Assembly: GCA_016196125.1 (NCBI GenBank)
Contig: JACPYG010000006.1
Coordinates: 1-54,510, forward strand
Length of the DNA stretch: 54,510 nucleotides
Direction: 5' to 3'
Source of the DNA: Candidatus Staskawiczbacteria bacterium
GTDB lineage: Bacteria; Patescibacteriota; Minisyncoccia; Minisyncoccales; Staskawiczbacteraceae
Positions 26,650 to 34,154 of the stretch are shown here, piece after piece. Numbering within the stretch: the stretch's first letter is position 1; the number at the start of each line of letters is the position of its first letter. The position numbers were made by a program, and so were the translations under genes. The notes below the pieces were generated by a model, which ran no database searches, was not told the origin of the DNA, and saw nothing but the letters and a program-made list of their open reading frames with translations.

Positions 26650-26871
26650 TTAAGTTAATGTTTTAAATATTTTAGGCGCATACTCAAGCAAGATTGAAAT
26701 TATGGAAACAATTAAAAATCCCGCTAAAAAGAATTCAAAAGTATAAAGAAGCGGCACGGCCACAAAAGTAGTTTTTTTCTCGTGCCAGTAATAGACTAAA
26801 GAAAAGAATACTATATAAAAAATCAAAGTGGCTATAAATAATATATTGATTCCTATAAAAAAGTATGACAT
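26650..26871 (-). CDS. Small membrane protein, two predicted TM segments
   Basis: FFIGINILFIATLIFYIVFFSLVYYW and LAGFLIVSIISILL; abuts gene 25255..26649. Confidence 0.7.
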   Translation of the reverse strand: MSYFFIGINILFIATLIFYIVFFSLVYYWHEKKTTFVAVPLLYTFEFFLAGFLIVSIISILLEYAPKIFKTLT

Positions 26872-26926
26872 ATTGCTTCATTATATCCCAATAATAATCC
26901 GCAATCAACAAAAATTTATGAAATAA

Positions 26927-26955
26927 AAAGACACGACCGAAATCGTGTCCTAAAT
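26927..26955 (-). terminator. Hairpin terminator of gene 26980..27213
   Basis: GACACGA-CCGAAA-TCGTGTC. Confidence 0.55.
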
Positions 26956-26979
26956 GACAAAGAAATTATCTTTGTTCTG

Positions 26980-27213
26980 TCACTTAGCAGTGACTTTTTT
27001 TCGTTTCAGAAGCTTCATCGCTTCTTCAACGTTTTCTTCGCTCATCGCCAATTCCAGGGCTTGACCAATGGTCTTGCCTGGTTTGAGATTCCTCCTGGCT
27101 TCCAGGAGAAGAGCTACCGTGTAGAGTTCGGGGTCTTCTGCGAAGTGTTCCTCCGCTTCCAGTTTTTGAGCAATCTGCTCAACAATGGGATAGAGAACAT
27201 CGTTCAGTTTCAT
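26980..27213 (-). CDS. Small helical hypothetical protein (77 aa)
   Basis: Strong SD AAAAGGAGACCTGCT-ATG; MKLNDVLYPIVEQIAQKLEAEEHFAEDPELYTVALLLEARRNLKPGKTIGQALELAM. Confidence 0.75.
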   Translation of the reverse strand: MKLNDVLYPIVEQIAQKLEAEEHFAEDPELYTVALLLEARRNLKPGKTIGQALELAMSEENVEEAMKLLKRKKVTAK

Positions 27214-27311
27214 AGCAGGTCTCCTTTTGGGTTCTCATTTGGCAAAGAACTGGTTTTTCGGAACTACTTAAACCCTAATGTATTTTGTGTGATAAGTCAA
27301 ATAAATTCAAC

Positions 27312-27345
27312 AAAAAAAACAACCCTTTTGAAGATGGGTTGTTTT
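27312..27345 (-). terminator. Hairpin terminator downstream of gene 27381..28409
   Basis: AAAACAACCC-TTTTGAAGAT-GGGTTGTTTT. Confidence 0.65.
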
Positions 27346-27380
27346 CACTTGTTTTTTTGGTTTTGCCGTAAGTTATGGGA

Positions 27381-28409
27381 TCAGGCAGTTTGGGTTTTTC
27401 TTAAAAAATATTTTCCGGCCTCGTCTTTTTGGAAATATTCTTTATTGTTTAAGTTCATCAATACCGTATTTTTGGCAACTAATCTTTGGGAAAGAACTTC
27501 TTTGACAATTTCTTCTTTATCCAAGGCCATATTCTTTTTTTCCAGAACTTTAACAATCACATCTTTAATTGTGCCCGGACTGTATCCCCATTCTTGCAAA
27601 GCGTATGTGCCTCTGCCCACTAAAACAAACCTTAAATCTTTGATAAGTTCGTTATGAACTGTTTGAGGATAGGTTTTTTTATTTGGCAGATTATATCCAA
27701 ATTTATCAATCATTTCCGCCACTTTAGTAAAATGAAGAGGTTTTTGATGTTTTTTAAATACTAAAAATGCCCTGTCTCTTACCCCTCTCGGCTTTATTTC
27801 AGGCCATTCAATCAAACCGATTTTACCCTCTCCGTTTTCTTGTATTTTTTTTGAAACCTGAAGGTAAGACAATAAAGCCTCTTTTGACAGTTTGCTTTTT
27901 TGGGCAAAGCTGTCAGAAAAATCTTTTTTAAACAAAGGGCTTCCTTGCGTTTTGAAGTCCCTAATCAAATTAGCCAAAATTTCTTTAACTTTTATTTCCG
28001 GGTTTTGTATTGTTGACCAAAAAGAATAAAAATCCTTTTTTTCACAAACCCTGGAAAATTGTTCTCCCAATGTTAATAAAAATAAAATATAGGGTTTTGC
28101 ATTTTCCCCGCCAATTTCGTTAATGGCAACATCTTCTTTTTTAAATCCGCCCTTGTCTTCAAAATAAGAAACAAAATCTCCAAATATTTTATCCAAGGCA
28201 TCTTTGTTTTGATTTTTAACAAAAGTAAAACCGGCCTCCTCTATTTGGCGGACCCTTTCTCTGGTAATACCCATAGATTTGCCAATAGATTCCAGTGTTT
28301 CTTGTTTTGCTGTTTTCACGCCAAACCTGCGATCAAAAATGTCTTTGGTTTTTTGGGAGAGACCTTTGGTAAGTTTTTGGTATAATTGCGAGTAATTGAC
28401 TTTGTTCAT
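27381..28409 (-). CDS. Sigma-70 region 4-like HTH fused to C-terminal HARE-HTH (RpoE/delta-like) winged helix
   Basis: KQETLESIGKSMGITRERVRQIEEAG (sigma region 4) and VRDRAFLVFKKHQKPLHFTKVAEMIDKFGYNLPNKKTYPQTVHNELIKDLRFVLVGRGTYALQEWGY (HARE-HTH). Confidence 0.82.
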   Translation of the reverse strand: MNKVNYSQLYQKLTKGLSQKTKDIFDRRFGVKTAKQETLESIGKSMGITRERVRQIEEAGFTFVKNQNKDALDKIFGDFVSYFEDKGGFKKEDVAINEIGGENAKPYILFLLTLGEQFSRVCEKKDFYSFWSTIQNPEIKVKEILANLIRDFKTQGSPLFKKDFSDSFAQKSKLSKEALLSYLQVSKKIQENGEGKIGLIEWPEIKPRGVRDRAFLVFKKHQKPLHFTKVAEMIDKFGYNLPNKKTYPQTVHNELIKDLRFVLVGRGTYALQEWGYSPGTIKDVIVKVLEKKNMALDKEEIVKEVLSQRLVAKNTVLMNLNNKEYFQKDEAGKYFLRKTQTA

Positions 28410-28485
28410 AATCTTATATAATTTAGCTGTTCTTTGACCCTACCATATTTAATAAACCATGTCAAGACTTCACTTAACCCCATTT

Positions 28486-29385
28486 CTACACAGACTTTTT
28501 CTCGTCAAATTTATACCAGCTGACCAACAATGGGCTGGCGATAAAAATTGAAGAGTAAACCCCCGATGCTATGCCTATTATCAGGGCCAACGAAAAGTAT
28601 TTAAGGGTTTGTCCGCCAAAAAAGAATATTGAAAAAAGAACTAATAATGTGGTAAATACCGTGCTTATTGACCTGCCAAGCGTTTGATTCAAGCTCCAAT
28701 TTACTGTTTCTTCAAACCGGCCCATTCCCCTTCTTAAAATATTTTCTCTTATTCTGTCAAAAATAACTATTGTGTCGTGGACAGAAAAACCCAAAATAGT
28801 CAAAAGGGCTGCAATAATTGGAATTGTTATTTCTACATTATAAAATCTGCCCAAAACGGCAAAAACTCCCAGGGGAATTAAAATATCGTGGAAAAGAGCT
28901 ATCAGGGAAGCAATGCCGTATTTCCAGGAAGCAATTGGCCTGGAAACTTTTCTAAAGGCAAAAGCAATATAAAGAGTAATCGCAAGCAAAGCCAAAAATA
29001 TGGAAAGTATTGTTTTTTGCTTTAATTCCTGGCCGATGGAGGGACCTATATATTCAAAGCTTTTTTCCTCAACCTTTGATAATTCCGAAAGTTTTAAAAT
29101 AATCTGCTGATGCGCAGCTTCGTCAATTCCTTTAAATTTCAAAATTGCCCCTTTTTCTCCGGTAGGCTGAACTATAATTTCGCCCAAATTAAAGCTTAAA
29201 AGGGATTTTATAATTTCTTCGTTAGCAGGCCTTTTTTCCAAAAAATTAATTTCCATATTACTGCCTCCCGTAAATTCAATTCCAAATTTCAAACCAAAAA
29301 TCAAAAGGGCCAAAACAGACCCTATGATTAAAACGGCAAACAAAATGTAATAAATTATTGAATACTTTGTAAAATTAAAATTCAT
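28486..29385 (-). CDS. secF: Protein translocase subunit SecF
   Basis: FGIEFTGGSNMEI, ILGFSVHDTIVIFDRIRENI, SISTVFTTLLVL. Confidence 0.96.
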   Translation of the reverse strand: MNFNFTKYSIIYYILFAVLIIGSVLALLIFGLKFGIEFTGGSNMEINFLEKRPANEEIIKSLLSFNLGEIIVQPTGEKGAILKFKGIDEAAHQQIILKLSELSKVEEKSFEYIGPSIGQELKQKTILSIFLALLAITLYIAFAFRKVSRPIASWKYGIASLIALFHDILIPLGVFAVLGRFYNVEITIPIIAALLTILGFSVHDTIVIFDRIRENILRRGMGRFEETVNWSLNQTLGRSISTVFTTLLVLFSIFFFGGQTLKYFSLALIIGIASGVYSSIFIASPLLVSWYKFDEKKSV

Positions 29386-29389
29386 ATAA

Positions 29390-30811
29390 TTAGAGCAGCC
29401 ATTTAAATTTTTCTAATTTTGGCCCGACAAAAATTAGCAAAAGAATCCTTGTTATAAATATTGCCGAAAACATCGAAACCAAAATACCTACAGATAAAGT
29501 CAATGCGAATCCCTTGATAAAAGAAGTTGAAAAAATAAATAAAATAGCGCAAACAATCAGAGAATTAAAATTGCTGTCGCGAATCGACGGCCATGCCCTT
29601 TTAAAACCTTCCTCTGTGGCCAAAGAAAGCCCTTTGCCTTGTTTTATTTCTTCTTTCATTCTGGCAAAAATCAAAATATTTGCATCAACTGCCATGCCTA
29701 TGGACAAAATAAATCCTCCAATTCCAGCCAGGCTTAAGGTAACTGGAATAAATTTAAACAAAGAAAGAGTTACTGCAACATAAATTACCAAGGCAATAGA
29801 AGCCAAAACTCCCGGCAACCTATAAATTAATATCATAAATAAAACCACCGCTAAAAGGCCGTAAATGCCGGCTAAAAGCGACTTTTGCAAAGAAACTGTT
29901 CCCAAAGTTGGCCCTACCGTTTGCTGTGAAATCGGATTTCCTATTTTCACCGGCAGGGCTCCTGAATTAAGTCTTCTCGTAATTTCATTGGCTTTTTGAG
30001 TGCTCATATCTCCTGTAATTACTGCCCTACCGCCAGTTATCTTGTCTTGAACTATAGGAGCATACAGGTCTTGTGCATCAATTTTCCCGTCGCCAGAAGT
30101 ATCAACAATAGAAGCGCCATCTAAAAATATAGCTAATGGTTTTTGAATATTTTTTTCTGTAATTTGCTCAAATAATTTTTCTCCTTCTTTATTAAAAATA
30201 ATTTCAATTTGTGGCTTATAAGTTGTTTGGTCAAAAACAACATTTACTTTTGACAAATACTTTCCGGTTAATTCAGTAGGTTTAAAATAAGGATTTTGCA
30301 AAACCAACTGCCAATCTGTCACTTTTGATATGTCTTCATTTTTTTCCTGAACTTCTTGCACTTCTCTTATTTTATCTATAATCTGCTGGGTTTCCGCTTC
30401 CGTTCTTTGCTCTAAAAATTCAAGATAAGGCGTTTCTCCTATCATTCTTATTGCGTCTTGCACATTTGTTATCCCAGGCAACTCAACAATTAATCTATCT
30501 TGTCCCTGAATCTGTACCACTGGCTCTGTAACTCCAAAAAGATTAACTCTTCTTTCAATTACATCTCGCAATCCCTGCATAGCTCCCGACTTATCTGTAA
30601 CATTATTTAAATCTGCCTGATAAGCAAGATTAACGCCTCCCTGCAAATCCAAACCAAAAATAAATGATTTTGTCCAAAAATGAGGAATGCTTAAATTGAA
30701 TTTCTGGTTCAAAAAATCAGCCCCTTTATTAAAATAATCCGGGTAAGCAAAATTTCCTGCCAAAACAGCTAAAACAACAACTCCGATAAAAATTAAATAT
30801 TTTTGTTGCAT
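29390..30811 (-). CDS. secD: Protein translocase subunit SecD
   Basis: FGLDLQGGVNLAYQ, VNLFGVTEPVVQIQGQDRLIVELPGI, LSIGMAVDANILIFARMKEEIKQGK. Confidence 0.96.
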   Translation of the reverse strand: MQQKYLIFIGVVVLAVLAGNFAYPDYFNKGADFLNQKFNLSIPHFWTKSFIFGLDLQGGVNLAYQADLNNVTDKSGAMQGLRDVIERRVNLFGVTEPVVQIQGQDRLIVELPGITNVQDAIRMIGETPYLEFLEQRTEAETQQIIDKIREVQEVQEKNEDISKVTDWQLVLQNPYFKPTELTGKYLSKVNVVFDQTTYKPQIEIIFNKEGEKLFEQITEKNIQKPLAIFLDGASIVDTSGDGKIDAQDLYAPIVQDKITGGRAVITGDMSTQKANEITRRLNSGALPVKIGNPISQQTVGPTLGTVSLQKSLLAGIYGLLAVVLFMILIYRLPGVLASIALVIYVAVTLSLFKFIPVTLSLAGIGGFILSIGMAVDANILIFARMKEEIKQGKGLSLATEEGFKRAWPSIRDSNFNSLIVCAILFIFSTSFIKGFALTLSVGILVSMFSAIFITRILLLIFVGPKLEKFKWLL

Positions 30812-30876
30812 ATAGGATTAAAATTATCTCTCATTATATCTAATTATTATAAATAATCAAGATGTGGAAATGTGTA

Positions 30877-30905
30877 AAAAAAGAGGAGAGAAACATATCT
30901 CTCCT
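30877..30905 (-). terminator. Hairpin terminator downstream of the membrane-protein pair 30927..31877
   Basis: AGGAGAG-AAACATAT-CTCTCCT. Confidence 0.55.
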
Positions 30906-30926
30906 TTGAATAATGTTACTATGCTA

Positions 30927-31154
30927 TTATTTTACGTTTTTTTCTTGTTTCATTTTCTGAAACCTTTCTCTGTAGTAAGCAACTGGACCTCCTACAAACT
31001 GCGCAGAGGCAAGAATCATTGCTATAATAGCTGCGCAAACCACAAGGTATTCTTTTTGCACAAAATAGTACACAGTAGACATTATCATTGCCAGAAATAG
31101 AAATGAGCAAATCGTGACTTCAGTAATCAATTCTTTTTTTTCTTCTTTGTTCAT
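30927..31154 (-). CDS. Small membrane protein (75 aa)
   Basis: Strong SD TTGAAAGGAGAAAGCC-ATG; two TM segments. Confidence 0.75.
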   Translation of the reverse strand: MNKEEKKELITEVTICSFLFLAMIMSTVYYFVQKEYLVVCAAIIAMILASAQFVGGPVAYYRERFQKMKQEKNVK

Positions 31155-31166
31155 GGCTTTCTCCTT

Positions 31167-31877
31167 TCAAGAGAAATAAGGACCAACTGATTTATCATTG
31201 TGCAATGACTTCTGAAAATTACCTAAAGCTTCTCCGCCGACGAACTCAACAAGATATACTATCGGAAAAATAACTTCATTCCAATTGTTTGGAAATGAAA
31301 TTATGATGATGAATAATGCAAGAGATATGCCAGCATAAATAGTAAAAATTTTAAAGTGCCACCTATCGTAATTCTGAAGAAAATTCATCAAGCAAGAAAC
31401 AAATTTTGGATAATCGGAGTAAAAAGTTTGATATAGTTTTTCTGTAATTTTCATTGCTCTTTTACGATATGTGCTTTCATAGATAAAAGACGCAAGAAAC
31501 TGGAGAAGTATCATGCTAAATACAAACTTATCTAAAGAAATTACTTTAGGGTTGATGAAAAATACCATAATACACTCAGTTATGCCCATTAAAAAGGGTG
31601 CAAAGGTATCACTCCAAGATATTATCCAAAGATATTGAACTTCATTGACATACCTATGCCAAACAACAAGAATCATAGCAAGAGCAACTGCCGAACACAA
31701 AGCCCACGCCAAACTAAATTCTTCTTTGGTTATGTAATCTCTTGCTTCATTTATCCAAAAAGCAAAAGCAATGCATTGGATGATGTTAAGTACTGTAACA
31801 TAAACACTCGCCTGATAAGGCAAAATCGTTTCCATTAGTTTAGTCAAAGGAATTTCTTCTCTTTTTTCGTCAACCAC
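31167..31877 (-). CDS. Polytopic membrane protein of unknown function (GTG start)
   Basis: About six hydrophobic segments; AAGGGAC SD-like upstream; promoter TTGACT-16-CATAAT. Confidence 0.8.
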   Translation of the reverse strand: MVDEKREEIPLTKLMETILPYQASVYVTVLNIIQCIAFAFWINEARDYITKEEFSLAWALCSAVALAMILVVWHRYVNEVQYLWIISWSDTFAPFLMGITECIMVFFINPKVISLDKFVFSMILLQFLASFIYESTYRKRAMKITEKLYQTFYSDYPKFVSCLMNFLQNYDRWHFKIFTIYAGISLALFIIIISFPNNWNEVIFPIVYLVEFVGGEALGNFQKSLHNDKSVGPYFS

Positions 31878-31920
31878 TTTTGTCCCTTTCTGGAAGTTAA
31901 AGTTTCAAAGAATTGACTTT

Positions 31921-31948
31921 ATTATGTCATTTTATATAATTTAGTCAA
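31921..31948 (-). promoter_or_regulatory. Candidate promoter of the 31877-30927 operon
   Basis: Minus strand TTGACT - 16 nt - CATAAT. Confidence 0.5.
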
Positions 31949-31970
31949 GCTAAAATTTTTACATTATATT

Positions 31971-32462
31971 TCATAACTGCTCTAAAATTTTGAGTTCTAA
32001 TTTATCGGTTTCTGTGTCATAAACGGCAAAAGTCGGCTTAAAACGCTGGCCTGCAACTTCGCCGGGATTAACGAGCAAGCATTCTTTTATTTTTTCCTCA
32101 CCACCTTCGCTAAAGCTTCGGCGGTCAAGCCATGGCCTGTGTGTGTGGCCGTAAAAAACTATGTCATATTTTCCTGATTCAGCCATTTCTTTTGCTATTT
32201 TCGGATAATGAACAAATGCTATTTTTTTAACACCTGATTTAATTTCCATTTTTTCCGGAATATCATTCAAATCAAAATCTCCGTTTCCCCTGACAAATTT
32301 TATTTCTCCTTTGAAATTTTTCAGGGCTTCATTTATAGTTTCTTGGTTGCAAATATCTCCGCAATGCAAAATAACTTTTATTTTTTCGTGATTTAACCAA
32401 TTAATTACTTTTTTAAAATTGGCTAAATTATCGTGAGTATCTGATACAATTGCAAATTTCAT
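31971..32462 (-). CDS. YfcE/MJ0936-family metallophosphoesterase
   Basis: MKFAIVSDTHDNLANFKKV, LHCGDI, RGNGDFD, VFYGHTHRPW, LLVNPGEV. Confidence 0.92.
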   Translation of the reverse strand: MKFAIVSDTHDNLANFKKVINWLNHEKIKVILHCGDICNQETINEALKNFKGEIKFVRGNGDFDLNDIPEKMEIKSGVKKIAFVHYPKIAKEMAESGKYDIVFYGHTHRPWLDRRSFSEGGEEKIKECLLVNPGEVAGQRFKPTFAVYDTETDKLELKILEQL

Positions 32463-32505
32463 TTTTTTTATTTAGCTATAGCGGAAACATCCTTTCCGCA
32501 TAAAC

Positions 32506-33273
32506 TTATCCGCCCTTTTTCCATTTATCCGAATTTATCAAAGGAGCGTAAATATCCTGATTTTTGCCTATTATTAAAGGGTCGGAACTCAATTTATTAA
32601 ATTGGCCAAATTTCACTAAATTTATATCTTCCACAATTGCAATTGGAGTTTGCTCTTTGCCTTCTCCCATAGCCAAAACTGCAGCCGCAGCAACAGAATC
32701 GGCTATATTAGTCTGTGATATTTTCATCTTCCTGCCAAATATGTCTTTTTTGCCGCGATAATCTCTTAAAGGATAAAAACCATAATAGCCAATGGCAATT
32801 CCCATAACTCCGTTTTTTAATGGGGTGCAATGGCTGTCAGAAATAATTATTCCAAATTTTCTTAATTTATAAGTTTTTTTTACAAATTGATATATTTGTT
32901 TTGCGGCAAAATTTGGATTATCAGGCCATAAAATATAGTGCCCTTTGGCATTGCTTTCATCAATACCAGATGTTGGAATTAAAATATTATTTTTGAGAGT
33001 CAGTATCACATAACCTTGCGGCACTTTATCTCTGTCAATATAAAAATCTGCTTCTTTTTTTATAAGGTCGTCTTTTCTTTTAACCGAATCCATTCTCACG
33101 CATCTGCCTTGCCAGATAGCCACTATTTTTGAAGTTATAACTATTATTGATTTATCTTTTAATTTTAAACCGTAAAAACTTTCTTTTATTAGAGAAAATA
33201 AATCATCTTTTGGAGGTAAAAATACTCTGCTTTTTATTGATTTTACTTTCATAGTCACTTTCCTGCTGCGCAC
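32506..33273 (-). CDS. CofE-like (F420-0:L-glutamate ligase family) protein, paralogue 2
   Basis: DKSIIVITSKIVAIWQGRCV, PTSGIDESNAKGHYILWPDNP, ISDSHCTPLKNGVMGIAIGYYGFYPLRDYRGKKDIFGRKMKISQTNIADSVAAAAVLAMGEGKEQTPIAIV. Confidence 0.85.
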   Translation of the reverse strand: MRSRKVTMKVKSIKSRVFLPPKDDLFSLIKESFYGLKLKDKSIIVITSKIVAIWQGRCVRMDSVKRKDDLIKKEADFYIDRDKVPQGYVILTLKNNILIPTSGIDESNAKGHYILWPDNPNFAAKQIYQFVKKTYKLRKFGIIISDSHCTPLKNGVMGIAIGYYGFYPLRDYRGKKDIFGRKMKISQTNIADSVAAAAVLAMGEGKEQTPIAIVEDINLVKFGQFNKLSSDPLIIGKNQDIYAPLINSDKWKKGG

Positions 33274-34154
33274 TGGTTAAAAAAATTAACCTGATTATTG
33301 TATTGCGTAATAAGCAACCTGGATTCATCTGCAATCAATTGGTACTGCCTGACCAGCTCATTGTACTGGTCTGCTAAATTATTATATTGTTCGCCGCGAT
33401 GCTTTGTATTATTAAGTTCGTTGCGTTTTTCGTTAATTTGAAAAATCAAATTATTTAACTGGCTTTTATAAGAATCAATTTGGTTTTTTAAGCTATTCAT
33501 AGGTTTTGGGCAGGCAGAAAGCGGCAAACCAAATTCTTGCACTCCTATCCAAACTGTATTTCCTTCGTAGCTTCCTTTAATAATGGCAACTCCAATTTCG
33601 GTGTAACGACCATTTAAAATATTGGCCCTATGACCCGGGCTGTCCATCCACAATTGCACTAATTCTTTCTCATTTTCAAAATTGCCCAATATTAAATTTT
33701 CACCGGTAACTATATAGTCATATCCATAGCTTGAAACCAATTCGGCAGGGCTCATTCCAGAAGGAGAAACATGCTCAAAGTATTGTTTGAGAAACATATC
33801 CTCGGCTTTGGCCTTTGCCGCCGCATTTAGAGCGACGTTCTCAATAAGCGGAAGCAATCCGCCATTATCAAACCTTTGGATATTACTTTCTGCAATTATT
33901 TTTACTTTTGTTAAAACCGCCTGGTTCGCCTTGCCGCCTGCATTTAATGGAGGAGGAGTGAAAACTTCTTTACTTATTTCTGTTATTAAATTACCAATTT
34001 CTGTTTTTTGGAAATTCTGGAAATTATTATTAAAATTATCATAGATTTTTAAAATACTTGTCCTGAGAAAATTAGAAGGATTGTCTTTAAACCAAAATCC
34101 GGTTATAAGAACCAATAATATTACCGCTAAAATTATTATTTTAGATTTTGCCAT
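33255..34154 (-). CDS. CAP/SCP (PR1-like) domain secreted protein with C-terminal coiled coil
   Basis: Start at MAKSKIIILAVILLVLITGFWF; YFEHVSPSGMSPAELVSSYGYDYIVTGENLILG, WMDSPGHRANILNGRYTEIGVAI. Confidence 0.9.
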   Translation of the reverse strand: MAKSKIIILAVILLVLITGFWFKDNPSNFLRTSILKIYDNFNNNFQNFQKTEIGNLITEISKEVFTPPPLNAGGKANQAVLTKVKIIAESNIQRFDNGGLLPLIENVALNAAAKAKAEDMFLKQYFEHVSPSGMSPAELVSSYGYDYIVTGENLILGNFENEKELVQLWMDSPGHRANILNGRYTEIGVAIIKGSYEGNTVWIGVQEFGLPLSACPKPMNSLKNQIDSYKSQLNNLIFQINEKRNELNNTKHRGEQYNNLADQYNELVRQYQLIADESRLLITQYNNQVNFFNQCAAGK

